This document shows positions 39,470 to 50,911 of a DNA stretch of 64,000 nucleotides, one piece after another (position 1 is the first letter of the stretch; the number at the start of each line of letters is the position of its first letter). A program made the translations under genes and the position numbers. The stretch is taken from NCBI RefSeq assembly GCF_014192335.1, contig NZ_JACHXU010000005.1, forward strand, positions 349,842-413,841. Direction: 5' to 3'. The DNA comes from Aporhodopirellula rubra. Its GTDB lineage: Bacteria; Planctomycetota; Planctomycetia; Pirellulales; Pirellulaceae. Below the pieces are notes generated by a model. That model searched no databases and was not told where the DNA came from. It saw nothing but the letters and a program-made list of their open reading frames with translations.

Positions 39470-39531
39470 TGCGGAACCTCGTTAAGAGAACGGGAAAAAG
39501 GAACGGGAAATGTAGAAATCGTACTTGGGAT

Positions 39532-40095
39532 TTATTTGCCTAGGTCTTTAAAGCGTTCGTAGGACTGGTTCAAAGGATGTGCCTCTGTTCGTCCATGAAT
39601 CATGTTTGCCGTCCACTCCGACAACCTTCTCCCGAGTCGGCGACAGGCCTCTTGCACTCGTTCCTCCTCAGGGGCGCCCGCGGATATGGCTCCGTAGTGA
39701 GCCGAGAATTTGATGCCGGAGTAATCGGTCAAGCCGAAAACGAGAAAACCGTAGTTGATCAGAATGGACAGCAATGCCATGCAGGTCCATTCCTGGCCGC
39801 CACCCCAAGCTCCGGCGGAAGAAAAGACGCAGCCGATCTTTCCATCGCGTTTTCCCCAGTTTTCGATGGGTTGCCGGTCCCACCACTGCTTCATCTGCCA
39901 ACTCACGCAGCCGTAGTTGGTCGGAGAGCCGAGCGCGAGTCCGTCACACCATTCCAGGTCCGTATGATCGGCCTCTTCAATGCTACGCAGTCGGACTTCA
40001 ATATCGTCTAGCTGCTGCGCACCTTCAGCCACCAGCTCCGCCATACGTTGAGTGTTCGTGGTATTTGAATGGTAAAGGACCAAAATCTTCGTCAT
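39532..40095 (-). CDS. Flavodoxin-family protein (NAD(P)H quinone reductase-like)
   Basis: A 187-residue cytosolic flavoprotein from ATG 40095. The FMN phosphate loop is ILVLYHSNTTNTQRMAELVAEGA (residues 4-26), followed by CDGLALGSPTNYG (~50-62) and FSSAGAWGGGQEWTCMALLSIL (~92-112), the WrbA/flavodoxin-like ring-binding loops. Such proteins reduce quinones with two electrons and are commonly controlled by the MarR regulator next door. The MarR gene lies 59 bases upstream on the same strand. The paralogue in the other block is a relic. Confidence 0.88.
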   Translation of the reverse strand: MTKILVLYHSNTTNTQRMAELVAEGAQQLDDIEVRLRSIEEADHTDLEWCDGLALGSPTNYGCVSWQMKQWWDRQPIENWGKRDGKIGCVFSSAGAWGGGQEWTCMALLSILINYGFLVFGLTDYSGIKFSAHYGAISAGAPEEERVQEACRRLGRRLSEWTANMIHGRTEAHPLNQSYERFKDLGK

Positions 40096-40153
40096 CGAGC
40101 TTTCAGTTTGTGCGTGATGAATTCCTAAAAATCGGCGATCTTACCGACGGACG

Positions 40154-40603
40154 CTATACAAGTGATTTTTCTTGATTGAGCGTGGAAGTGATGTTTCTTA
40201 ACTGGCAGATCAGCGTGTCCACCTCATCCGGCGTCATGCACCTGTACATTTCATCGCGGATGGATTGCCCGGCTTTCCAAAGCTTGCGTAGCTTTCGTTT
40301 TCCGCTGGCGGTCAGCGCTACGGTTTTGGCGCGGGAATCGGTCGGGTGGCTTGCCCTTTGGATCAGTTCCATCTTTTCCAGTAACACCAGCATCGCTCGA
40401 ACCGTACTCGGGTCAGAGGAGATTCGGTCGGCCAGTTCACGCTGCGTTAATGCTTGGCCCTCGGAGAGTGCCAATAGAAGCACAAATTGGTCAGCGGTCA
40501 CGCCATGCTGAGCAAACGCTGCTTCCGTGTTGCGGTGAAGCGCCATGTAGGCCGCACGCAACGCTAACGGCAACTCTCGCTCTTGCTGTGTGGATTCCTT
40601 CAT
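40154..40603 (-). CDS. MarR-family regulator (copy B)
   Basis: A 149-residue winged-helix protein from ATG 40603. The DNA-binding segment is LTQRELADRISSDPSTVRAMLVLLEKMELIQRASHPTDSRAKTVALTASGKRKLRKL. It is close to copy A (29939-30403) except for parts of the C-terminal helix. It heads the flavodoxin/oxidoreductase/hydrolase run and probably represses it until a quinone-like or phenolic ligand binds. A phenolic ligand such as ferulate would fit the esterases here, but this is inference. Confidence 0.9.
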   Translation of the reverse strand: MKESTQQERELPLALRAAYMALHRNTEAAFAQHGVTADQFVLLLALSEGQALTQRELADRISSDPSTVRAMLVLLEKMELIQRASHPTDSRAKTVALTASGKRKLRKLWKAGQSIRDEMYRCMTPDEVDTLICQLRNITSTLNQEKSLV

Positions 40604-40681
40604 CTATTCAAGCGACTCCTACGCGAAAGAAAATGTCTGATGGCCACCCTCGCCGATCTATGGGCGTTCGTGATGCGCCCA

Positions 40682-42571
40682 TCATGGATCGGTCTCCGAA
40701 GGGACACCTGTCGGATTAGGCGCATCATCGGTCGCAGCTGGTGGACCAAGGATTCCTTGAAAGATCGGTCTTAAAGCGGAAGCCCAGACTTCGTAGGCGG
40801 GTCGTTCAAGATGCAAACCATCGCTGGAATACCCAGGCAGGAAACGCCCCTCTGCATCGGTTAGTTGAGCGTTGAGATTGAGAAACAGAATCTGCCGATC
40901 ATTCGCCAGCGACTGAAGGCGAACATTGATCTCTTTGATCGTTGGAGTGAGCGCCGCGTTCTGGTCTCGCGGGAACAGTCCGGTCAACACGATGACTGCG
41001 TCTGGGCAACGCTTCGAGAACTCGTCGGTGATCGCTACGATACCATCGACGACGTCATCGATGGTTGCTTGCTTCGCTGAGCCTTGCCAGGGCAGATTGT
41101 TGGTTCCCGCTTGCAGCACGACGATCTTCGGGCTCAACGCGTCCAGCTCCCCGTTTCGCATCCGCCAGAGAATATTGTGCGTGTTGTCACCACCCCAAGC
41201 AAAGTTGGCTGCATTCCATCCGTGAAAGCTCTCTTTCCAGTGTTCGAGCAAATGCGGATAGTCCGTTGCGCCCCATCGACGCGTGATTGAATCGCCTTGG
41301 AAGTATATATCGACCTTTCCCTGTTTGGCCTTTCGCAACAATTGCTCGTGCGCCGCCCGCGACATCCAATCGGTTCGCTCGTGAGGGACGTGGCCCGTGC
41401 CGGTTTGAATTGGCTTGGCTCCGACTGGGTTGGAATCGCGAAGCACTTTAATGACTGCGTCATAAACCGGCTTCGGTTCTAGCTCCCGATCGAACAAGAG
41501 CGGATAGTTGGTTCGATCCCAGGGAAAGTAGTTCAGCCAACTTTGGCCGTCGTGCAAGTTCCAAAACGAAACGCGTGCGATTGTCTCCTGGTATTCATCG
41601 AACAAGCGAAACAAAGTGACATATTGATCCGTCGCTCGCTGTTCAACATCTCTTGGCAAGCCGTCCTTGTAGGGATCGAACTTCCTCAGTTCCTCGCGGT
41701 ACTTTCCCTCTTCGGCCCACCATTTTCCACGAGTGACGACATCGATATCCAACTCAGAGATCACAACTTGGATGTCCAGTTCCCGAAGTGCCGCGAACGT
41801 TTCCCTCAGTTGCGTAATGGAGTCATCACCCAGTTCAAAATGGCCCTGCATACCGTAAGCATCCACAGGGACGCCGCGCTCTTTTAGCTCCGTAAGCAAC
41901 CGAATCAGCTTCTTGCGTTTTCCCGGGAAGTGACAGTTGTAATCGTTGTAAATGAGCAGAGCATCGGGATCGTGTTTGCGCGCGGTGCGAAATGCCGTTT
42001 CGATGAAGTCGATTCCCGTTGTGGTGCTGTACACCGATTCGCGGAGATAGCCTTCGTCTCCGTCCGCCAGTGCTTCATTGACGACGTCCCACATCGTTGC
42101 CGACTCATGATAGCGACCGACAACGGTGGCGACGTGATCTTCAATTCTCGCGAGCAATTCGGCTCGCGATACAGCGTTCCCATCTTTGCCGCGCTTCATC
42201 CACTCGTCGGTTCGATCATCCTTGGCCCAAACCAAGCAATGACCGACAACTTCCAGATTGTTCTGACTAGCGAACGCGACGAAGCGATCCGGTGCGGCGA
42301 AGTTCCAGCGATCTTCCTCAGGATGAATGCCCTGCGGCTTCATGCAATTCTCAGGTGTAAGAATCTGAAACTGTTCGCGAATCAAGTCGCTGCATTTCGG
42401 GTCCGTGAGAATCCGTTCACTCACCCCAACGCCAATCTTAAAGCGATTGCCGACCACTTCTTTCAATGTGGCCGTGTCAGTTGGTCCGATGCTCTCTTGG
42501 GCGACTGAAGCACCCACAACGACCAAGGAGAGTGTGAAAGATAGAATGACAAGCAAAGATCTGAATCGCAT
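40682..42571 (-). CDS. Secreted GH10 endo-xylanase fused to SGNH hydrolase
   Basis: A 629-residue protein from ATG 42571, signal peptide ~1-24. The GH10 barrel (~35-380) has LTPENCMKP, the acid/base Glu166 in WDVVNEAL, NDYNCH, GMQGHF and the nucleophile Glu273 in ISELDID, with FWNLHDGQSW. After a short linker the SGNH domain (~405-610) has FQGDSITRRWG with Ser428, FAWGGDN (oxyanion Gly), LQAGTNN and the D584/H587 pair in SDGLHL. It resembles the PAF-acetylhydrolase-like esterases that deacetylate xylo-oligosaccharides. One protein would both cut the xylan chain and remove acetyl groups. Confidence 0.93.
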   Translation of the reverse strand: MRFRSLLVILSFTLSLVVVGASVAQESIGPTDTATLKEVVGNRFKIGVGVSERILTDPKCSDLIREQFQILTPENCMKPQGIHPEEDRWNFAAPDRFVAFASQNNLEVVGHCLVWAKDDRTDEWMKRGKDGNAVSRAELLARIEDHVATVVGRYHESATMWDVVNEALADGDEGYLRESVYSTTTGIDFIETAFRTARKHDPDALLIYNDYNCHFPGKRKKLIRLLTELKERGVPVDAYGMQGHFELGDDSITQLRETFAALRELDIQVVISELDIDVVTRGKWWAEEGKYREELRKFDPYKDGLPRDVEQRATDQYVTLFRLFDEYQETIARVSFWNLHDGQSWLNYFPWDRTNYPLLFDRELEPKPVYDAVIKVLRDSNPVGAKPIQTGTGHVPHERTDWMSRAAHEQLLRKAKQGKVDIYFQGDSITRRWGATDYPHLLEHWKESFHGWNAANFAWGGDNTHNILWRMRNGELDALSPKIVVLQAGTNNLPWQGSAKQATIDDVVDGIVAITDEFSKRCPDAVIVLTGLFPRDQNAALTPTIKEINVRLQSLANDRQILFLNLNAQLTDAEGRFLPGYSSDGLHLERPAYEVWASALRPIFQGILGPPAATDDAPNPTGVPSETDP

Positions 42572-43261
42572 GAGGTGCCTGTGTTGATAATTGCGCTGCT
42601 TGCGTCTTCCCTACACGCGAGCCGGATCGTCTGACGAGATCACCGAGACGAGGCCGTGAAATAACTCCACTTCGGCAAAGTGTACACAACAAACACATGA
42701 GGACGTAGTCCCAACTTTTAAAACCATTTCACGTGCATCGAGGGGGCAGCTGCTTGCAATGGCGGTCCACACCGTTACTGTCCGCGCTGCCCGGCAAGTG
42801 GGCGCTGGCCCAAATGACGCAGCGCCGCCAATTCTGGCGAATGAGCCACTGCTGTCGCGCAATGAAAACCAAACGCCCATTAGGGCGTGGGGTATTTGAG
42901 CTTGTCGTTTCGTTGAATTCCCCCAATGGAATCGAAATATCCGTGAAAATAATGAGTTGGCTCACCGATTTGCAGAACTTTCAGACCGGCCTGGGGTTTA
43001 TGCGTGTACGCACGGTTATCTGCCGAGCGGATCTGCTGCGAGCTTGTGAAATATCTCCGTTCAGGTGCGCAATTCCTCATTTCCATTGAGCTCAATGTGG
43101 CTATAACGCACAGTACCGCCACTCCATCATTCGCGATATCTCGTCCCACTATTGATCCTGACGGCGGCATGTTGTCCACCGAGAATCCAGCTCTATCTGC
43201 TTAGATGAACATCGAGCGGTGGAGTTTGCACCGTCAACCAAATAGGCCTACCAGAAACAAG
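42572..43261. promoter_or_regulatory. Divergent intergenic region with conserved element
   Basis: About 690 bases between the divergent GH10-SGNH gene (-) and the ThuA/cytochrome gene (+). It contains the hairpin ACGCCC/GGGCGT (42873-42888) and a block homologous to 30876-31094. The homology starts around CTTGCAA and GTCCACACCGTTA and ends in TGCGTGTACGCA (43001-43012), a one-mismatch version of the palindrome at 31081. Both promoters must be here. No coding frame was accepted. Confidence 0.5.
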
Positions 43262-46200
43262 ATGACTGCTCTATCAAAACACGTTGCAACTGCAAATCTG
43301 CTCGTCCTTATCTTTCTCGCCTGCGGCTTCGCATCGGCTCAGGAATCGCAAGTCTCGGTATTGATGCTTGGCGACAGAGGATTCCATAGGCCATCCGAAT
43401 TCTATCGGCATTTGGCAGGGCCGCTCCGAGAGCAAGGGATCGAAGTTGTTTACACGGAGAAGCTGAGCGACCTTAACGAAGATCATCTCGCTAAATATGA
43501 AGGGCTGATGATCTTCGCAAACATTGAGCAAATCACACCGGACGCCGAGTCGGCTCTGCTGAACTATGTTCAAAGTGGTGGAGGCCTGATTCCCGTTCAC
43601 TGCGCGTCGTTCTGTTTTCTCAATTCTGATAAGTACATCGAATTAGTTGGCGGTCAGTTTCGAAGTCACGGGTTCACTCGCTTTGAAACCGAGATCGTGG
43701 CTTCCGATCATGAGATCATGCGGGGGCTGAACCCGGTTCGGTCGATGGACGAAAGCTACCGCCACAGCAAGCTCAACCCGGACATGACAGTACTTGAGAC
43801 ACGGAGCGACGAATCCGGCCCCGTGAGCAATCCCGATGGTGAACCCTACACATGGATCCGGACGAGCGGACAAGGTCGCGTTTTCTATACCGCGTGGGGA
43901 CACGATCATCGGACGTGGTCCAACAATGATTTTCAAAAGCTGCTCGCACGCGGTGTTTTGTGGGCCTGTGGTCAGACGCTCACCGCAGCTTCGGCCGACA
44001 GCGGCAGGCCTGCAGATCCCAAAGCGGAAGCGGTCATCGCTGCGAATCGTCCCTTTTCTGCGCCGGAGATGAATCCGCCTTCGGTCGACGATGAAGAATT
44101 TGCAACGACAGACGTGGGGGCGAAGATCCCCAACTACACGCCGGGTGCTCAGTGGGGAACGCAGGCCGAACCGTTCTCGAAGATGCAAGACCCTCTGCCA
44201 GCGGAAAAGTCCATCAAAGCGTTCGCGACTCCGGAAGGAACGCAACTCGCGATCTGGGCCAAGGAGTCGACCGACAACTGGCCCGGCTCTCCCCAGCAAA
44301 ACGACAAGACCGCGGGGCTAAAGGGTAAGCCGATCGCAATGAACTGGGACGAGGACGGGCGTTTGTGGGTTTGCGAAACTGTGGACTACCCCAATGAACT
44401 TAAGGAAAAATCAGCCGTCGGCCGCGACCGCATCAAGATTTGCGAAGATACTGACAACGATGGCCAGGCCGACAAGTTCACGGTCTTTGCAGAAAATCTA
44501 AGCATTCCATCGACACTGGTTTGCTACCGGGGTGGCGTGATCGTCCAGGACGGCGAAGAGACGATCTATTTGAAGGACATCGATGGCGACGACAAGGCCG
44601 ATTTTCGACAGTCGCTGATTACCGGCTGGGCGCTGGGCGACACGCACGGCGGCGTCAGCAATTTTCAGTATGGCCCCGACAATTGGATCTGGGGCATGCA
44701 GGGCTACAACAATTCCCAGCCCGTAATCAACGGCGAACCGCAAATGCGTTTTCGCCAAGGGTTTTGGCGATTCAAGGTCAAGGCGGGTGCCTCGGATGAG
44801 ACAGCGCCAGCCTATGCGATCGACGCGGAAACGGGCAAAGTCGCAGACAGCCAATCAAGCGACTTCGATCAGCACACAATCCGTGTCGATGCATTGGAGT
44901 TCATGAGAGGCACGAACAACAACACCTGGGGGCTGGGTTTCAGCGAGGAAGGCTATGTCTTTGGTTCAACTGCCAACGGTTGCCCGAGCGTTCACATGCC
45001 GATTCCCAATCGGTATTACGATCAAGTCGCCGGCTGGTCGCCCGAGACTCTTCAAAATATTGCCCAGTCGCATCGGTTCGATCCGATCGATGATCGCATC
45101 CGTCAGGTGGACTGGCACGGCGGATTTACAGCCGGTTGCGGCTCAGCAATCTACACCGCTCGCAACTATCCACCGACTTGGTGGAACCGAATTCAAATGG
45201 TCTGCGGTCCGACGGGGCACCTCGTTGGTTCTTTCGTGCTGGAGAAGGACGGTGCAAGCTATCGAAGTCGAAACGCGTTCAACACGGTTGCCAGCATCGA
45301 TGACTGGTCAGCTCCGATCATGTCGGAGGTCGGTCCCGACGGCAACGTATGGGTCTTGGACTGGTACAACTACATTGTTCAGCACAACCCAACGCCCAAC
45401 GGTTTCCAAACCGGCAAAGGGGCTGCTTATGAAAGTGATCTGCGAGACAAACGTTTTGCCCGAGTCTATCGATTGGTGACCGACGAGGCAGGCAGCGGCT
45501 CTGCGACGCGAACGTTACAACTCGCTGATGCAGAGAACGCCGAGTTGGTTACGGCACTCAGTAATGACAATTTCTTTTGGCGTCGAACGGCACAACGTCT
45601 TTTGGTGGAACGTGGGGCGGCTGACGATGCGACGCTCAGTGCTCTCGTTTCATTGGTCGACAATGATCAAGTCGACGAGATCGGATTAAACCCAGCCGCG
45701 ATGCATGCGATTTGGACGCTTGCAGGCATGTCGGAAACGGGTAACGAATCAGCAGTCGCTGCACTTGCAAAGGCGTGTGCCGCCGGTTTCGGTCATGTAT
45801 CCAGCCCAGTGCGCAACGCGGCAATCGCGAGTTGCGGTAGCGAGCAGATCGCCAAGGCGATTGAAGCGGGTCTGCAAAACGATGTCGACCCCAAGGTGCG
45901 GTTGACCTTGTTGCTGCGCGTTGCAGAAGGAAAAGCGAACGCTGCGATCAGCGGCGACGAGCTTGCTGGCTTAGTACCTTCGATTGGAGACGATCGTGTT
46001 TTATTGGACGCATGGACTTCCGCTGCTTCGACCGATCCTGCTGCGACGATCGTGGCGCTCGGCAAGATGAGTCCGTCCGCGGCGAATTCGCTCAATCAAC
46101 GGATTGCCGTTCTGGCGGAGCACCTCGCGCGGAGTAATCCCACAGCTGAGCAAATCAGCGAGCTGCTTGAAATCTCGCCCGATTCGCCAGTCGCCGTCAC

Positions 46201-47860
46201 GGTCTGGGAAGGCTTAGCAAAGGGTTGGCCGCGAGATCTGGTTCTTAATCTTCCCGAGTCATCGCAGAAAATTGTTCGTGACCGGTTCTTAGCCAACGAC
46301 ACTTCGGTCGAAAGCAAAGCCGCGATCCTGGCGGTAGCCGACAAGTGGTCGATCACGAACCTAAACGAGATTGTAAGTGAAATACAGGACGAACTGCTGA
46401 CAACCGCTTTGGACGCGGATGCCGATTCAGAGAAACGTCTGAGTGCTTGGGATCAAGCGATTCGCCTTGCACCAATGAGTCCAAAGATTCTCGACGCGGT
46501 CGAAGCGTTCTTTACACCGCAACTGGCTCCAGAAACTGGGATCGCGGCACTGAACTCACTGCAGGCCGCGCGCGTGAATGGTCTTTCCGAAACGTTGTTG
46601 GACATGAAAACCTCGCTGGGGCCAAAACTCGGTAGCCAAGTTCTGACGTTGCTTTTATCCCGAGCCGACGGCACTGAAGATTTGTTGGACGCCATTGCCG
46701 ATGGACAAGTGCAATTCAATGATCTTCAGCTCGATCAACGCCAAGCCTTACTGAACCACCCCACCTCATCGATAGCATCGCGAGCGAAGGAGTTGATGGA
46801 AACGCGAGGTGCGATGGTAACATCTAATCGCCAAGCATTGGTCGATCAATGGTTACCGGTCGCTGCCGTGGAAGGCGATGTGACGAACGGCCTGGCAATG
46901 TTCAAGAAACATTGCTCGGCTTGCCACATCCATGGCGAAATCGGACAAGAAATCGGTCCTAACTTGACGGGCATGGCGGTTCATCCCAAAGAAGAAATCT
47001 TGATGAACGTCCTCGATCCATCGCGAAGCGTCGAAAGCAACTTCCGCACGTACCAGATTTTGACCGTCGACGGAAATGTGCTCTCCGGAATGCTAGCCGG
47101 CGAGTCGGCAAACTCGCTACGCATCATCGACACGCAAGGCAAAGAAAAGCTGGTCCTTCGCGAAGACATCGAGCAATTGACTTCGTCGCACAAGTCATTG
47201 ATGCCAGAGGGTTTTGAAAGCTCGATCAGTAAAACTGAAATGGCGGATCTGCTTTCGTTTCTCGCCAAACGTGGCAAGTACGCGCCGCTGAACATCTCTA
47301 GCTCTGCGACCATCAACAGCAAAAAAGGCCTCCCCGGATTCCGCGGACGACCTGGAGACGAGTTTGTACTCGATTCCTACGGGCGTGTGGAGGTCGAAGG
47401 CGTTCCGTTCGAATTGGTCGATCCCCAGGGAGATCGGATCGCCAACATCATCGGTTTGCAACGTCAATCATCGCGATTCCCAAGCACGTTGCCAGAATCG
47501 GCTAGCCTCGACTGCGCCGGAAACGTGAAAACGATTCACATGTTGGGGGGCGTCGCCTGGGCTGCCTACCCGCGTTTCAAGGACGAAACGACCAGCATGA
47601 TCGTCCGTCGTCACTACGCTGACGGAAGCACAAGTGATTTTGAACTGGTAAACGGCAAGCACATCGTGACTTACCAAGCGGGCGAGGATGTGCCGGAATC
47701 GAAGAAGGCGATTGAAGCCGGCGGCAAGCAAATCCGCTACTTGAAGATTCCTGCCGAAGCTGACAAAGCACTTACGAAAATCGAATTCTTGAAAGGAGGT
47801 GACTTTTCGCTTCCGCTCGTGTTTGCGGTGACCGTCGAGTTTGCAGGTGAAGGTCACTAG
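43262..47860 (+). CDS. ThuA/membrane-bound dehydrogenase/HEAT/cytochrome c fusion protein
   Basis: A 1532-residue exported protein from ATG 43262, signal peptide ~1-25. In order: a ThuA-like domain (~28-240; LGDRGFHRPSEFYR, YVQSGGGLIPVHCASFCF, GRVFYTAWGHDHRTW). Then a PVC-type beta-propeller dehydrogenase domain (~320-740; NWDEDGRLWVCETVDYP, WGMQGYNNSQPV, GFTAGCGSAIY, WVLDWYNYIVQHNPTP). Then helical HEAT-like repeats (~750-1180), a c-type heme domain with CSACH (Cys1218-His1222) and the PVC-type heme signature around it, and a C-terminal beta domain. Such planctomycete proteins probably oxidise sugars and pass electrons to a cytochrome. The substrate is unknown. Confidence 0.88.
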   Translation: MTALSKHVATANLLVLIFLACGFASAQESQVSVLMLGDRGFHRPSEFYRHLAGPLREQGIEVVYTEKLSDLNEDHLAKYEGLMIFANIEQITPDAESALLNYVQSGGGLIPVHCASFCFLNSDKYIELVGGQFRSHGFTRFETEIVASDHEIMRGLNPVRSMDESYRHSKLNPDMTVLETRSDESGPVSNPDGEPYTWIRTSGQGRVFYTAWGHDHRTWSNNDFQKLLARGVLWACGQTLTAASADSGRPADPKAEAVIAANRPFSAPEMNPPSVDDEEFATTDVGAKIPNYTPGAQWGTQAEPFSKMQDPLPAEKSIKAFATPEGTQLAIWAKESTDNWPGSPQQNDKTAGLKGKPIAMNWDEDGRLWVCETVDYPNELKEKSAVGRDRIKICEDTDNDGQADKFTVFAENLSIPSTLVCYRGGVIVQDGEETIYLKDIDGDDKADFRQSLITGWALGDTHGGVSNFQYGPDNWIWGMQGYNNSQPVINGEPQMRFRQGFWRFKVKAGASDETAPAYAIDAETGKVADSQSSDFDQHTIRVDALEFMRGTNNNTWGLGFSEEGYVFGSTANGCPSVHMPIPNRYYDQVAGWSPETLQNIAQSHRFDPIDDRIRQVDWHGGFTAGCGSAIYTARNYPPTWWNRIQMVCGPTGHLVGSFVLEKDGASYRSRNAFNTVASIDDWSAPIMSEVGPDGNVWVLDWYNYIVQHNPTPNGFQTGKGAAYESDLRDKRFARVYRLVTDEAGSGSATRTLQLADAENAELVTALSNDNFFWRRTAQRLLVERGAADDATLSALVSLVDNDQVDEIGLNPAAMHAIWTLAGMSETGNESAVAALAKACAAGFGHVSSPVRNAAIASCGSEQIAKAIEAGLQNDVDPKVRLTLLLRVAEGKANAAISGDELAGLVPSIGDDRVLLDAWTSAASTDPAATIVALGKMSPSAANSLNQRIAVLAEHLARSNPTAEQISELLEISPDSPVAVTVWEGLAKGWPRDLVLNLPESSQKIVRDRFLANDTSVESKAAILAVADKWSITNLNEIVSEIQDELLTTALDADADSEKRLSAWDQAIRLAPMSPKILDAVEAFFTPQLAPETGIAALNSLQAARVNGLSETLLDMKTSLGPKLGSQVLTLLLSRADGTEDLLDAIADGQVQFNDLQLDQRQALLNHPTSSIASRAKELMETRGAMVTSNRQALVDQWLPVAAVEGDVTNGLAMFKKHCSACHIHGEIGQEIGPNLTGMAVHPKEEILMNVLDPSRSVESNFRTYQILTVDGNVLSGMLAGESANSLRIIDTQGKEKLVLREDIEQLTSSHKSLMPEGFESSISKTEMADLLSFLAKRGKYAPLNISSSATINSKKGLPGFRGRPGDEFVLDSYGRVEVEGVPFELVDPQGDRIANIIGLQRQSSRFPSTLPESASLDCAGNVKTIHMLGGVAWAAYPRFKDETTSMIVRRHYADGSTSDFELVNGKHIVTYQAGEDVPESKKAIEAGGKQIRYLKIPAEADKALTKIEFLKGGDFSLPLVFAVTVEFAGEGH

Positions 47861-47872
47861 ACCCGACGGTGA

Positions 47873-49377
<1,505 letters not shown>

Positions 49378-49808
49378 GTACCTCCCCGTATGAGACTCTC
49401 CTCGAACTTTTTTCAGAGAGTTCGCGCGAGTACTTTTCAAAACAGCGTGATTTACGGGCTTTTTGAAGATGCGAGCCGTTACACTCGACACCCCTGATGA
49501 GACTCTCCTCGAAACAGAGTACTTTTGAAAATACTCTCGCTGTTAACCCAAACCAGAAATGTGACAACTTTGTCAGAAACTGACACTCTAGTTAACAGCA
49601 AAGCGCGCACTTGAGTACTTCTCAACGGCCCTCGCCGAGATGACTCGGCTACTTTGCATCGCCCGCCAGCGGCTCAAACGCTCAGGCCGTCCGCCATTCG
49701 ATTCCGTCATCACCAATGCGGCACCGCGAAAACCGTATCAATCAAATCGATTGACGGTGCTGCCTGTTGGTGTCTTGTACGTCGTTCCACCGAATTTGGA
49801 TTCCATTG
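49378..49808. other. Mobile-element debris with short direct and inverted repeats
   Basis: About 430 bases between the broken esterase and the transposase fragment. TGAGACTCTCCTCGAA occurs twice (about 49391 and 49498). GAGTACTTTTCAAAA and GAGTACTTTTGAAAA are near-repeats. TGTCAG-AAA-CTGACA is a hairpin (about 49571-49585), and CTGTTAAC/GTTAACAG (49540-49547, 49591-49598) matches the pair beside the 31502 gene. It begins with CTCCCCGTA, as does the foreign DNA after the 31502 gene. No gene was recognised. Confidence 0.55.
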
Positions 49809-50061
49809 GCCCCGTACTCGTATACCCTCTCGTTTTGAGCGGGGTACAAAAAGGTTGCCACCTCGATTATTCAGTAAAACGCGAGGTCTTTCAGCGATCC
49901 ATGGCCAAGTTTATTCATCCACTTTTGACACTCCTTGCATCGCTTACGCGCCCGCGAACTTGCCCAGCAGATCCGCTTCCTGAAAGCTGAAAACCAGATT
50001 CTTCGTGCCAAGTTACCTGATCGGATTGCGCTCGACAATCGCGAGCGTCAGATCCTTGTTA
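49809..50061 (+). mobile_element. 5' fragment of the rve-type IS (copy 2)
   Basis: The left part of the same element as copy 3: the CCCCGTACTCGTATACCC flank, an imperfect hairpin with ...GAGCGGGGT, and the transposase start at ATG 49901 (MAKFIHPLLTLLASLTR). A frameshift (ACGCGCCCGCGAA in place of ACGCGGCAGGAA) breaks it, then QIRFLKAENQILRAKLPDRI can be read in the next frame. Similarity ends at about 50061, after RERQILV. About 80% of the element is missing. Confidence 0.85.
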
Positions 50062-50129
50062 GCGACTCCGAACGGGTTCGTCGGTTGTTATGGATGCCGA
50101 ACGTTTCGGCTGTGCGGTGTTGGGCGGCG

Positions 50130-50903
50130 TCACGACGGCCAGCGTTCGAAAAACCAACCACCGAACGCGTCAAGTTTAAATCGGATGGTGGATATGCTCA
50201 CGCCAATGCTGCCACTGATCACCACAATGACGCCGACAGTGTGGAACCAGTCCCTCGAGGTTTTTGCTCGCCAATCCAAGGCTACGGCTGTTAGAAGCAA
50301 AAAGCAACCGGCGGTGATAGCATATTGATGCAACCAAATAATGCCGATGAGGCGTTCAATACTGAGCAGCTCAACAAATGAATGCCAACTGTTCTCGCCC
50401 GAATTTTCATGGGCGATTTCATGAATCGCAAGTTGCGACAATGAGTTGCACGACCACTGGACAGTTGCCGCGATGAAATAAACGGTCCATCTAGTTGGGA
50501 AACGCGATATGCAGAGGGCAACAATATAGATCGCGCTCGCGATACTGCTGACTGCTATCGTACCAAGGTCACCGGTGGCCATCGGTCCGAGAATGGCGAT
50601 CAGACCGTGGACCAACACGAGCCAATAGCCGGGATGCAACATCAACGGGGCGACACCACGAATCGTTCGCGAGAACAGTACAACTAGCCCCGCGGCGGCA
50701 GCACTCTCCGGAATAACGTACAGAGTCCGCCAAAACCGCATGGTCCCCCGAGTCTCTTCCGGGTAATAGCGAAATAGGTCAATGGCGTCGTGGCCCGCAA
50801 ACAAGACACCAGCGCAAGTCATCCAGAGCATCAAGTGGCGGATGCTCAGCTGCGGCGTAGCGTCAGTAAAAGGGGTTTCGTTGATCTTGTTGGACACGTC
50901 CAC
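50130..50903 (-). CDS. Integral membrane protein of unknown function
   Basis: A 257-residue protein, probably from GTG 50903, of about seven hydrophobic segments (LMLWMTCAGVLFAG, AAAAGLVVLFSR, YWLVLVHGLIAIL, AVSSIASAIYIVALC, AITAGCFLLLTAVAL, VGVIVVISGSIGVSI). A cytoplasmic N-terminus reads SIRHLMLWMT, a start found in planctomycete membrane proteins next to gene clusters. No catalytic motif was recognised. It lies between two copies of one IS. Its start is only ~9 bases from the left end of IS copy 3, so its own promoter may have been replaced. Confidence 0.6.
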   Translation of the reverse strand: MDVSNKINETPFTDATPQLSIRHLMLWMTCAGVLFAGHDAIDLFRYYPEETRGTMRFWRTLYVIPESAAAAGLVVLFSRTIRGVAPLMLHPGYWLVLVHGLIAILGPMATGDLGTIAVSSIASAIYIVALCISRFPTRWTVYFIAATVQWSCNSLSQLAIHEIAHENSGENSWHSFVELLSIERLIGIIWLHQYAITAGCFLLLTAVALDWRAKTSRDWFHTVGVIVVISGSIGVSISTIRFKLDAFGGWFFERWPS

Positions 50904-50911
50904 TTCCCTAG

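Noticed and set aside
42611..42965. Short - strand frames in the 42.6-43.2 kb spacer
   Set aside because: They overlap each other, lack ribosome sites and domains, and lie in the region with conserved non-coding blocks.
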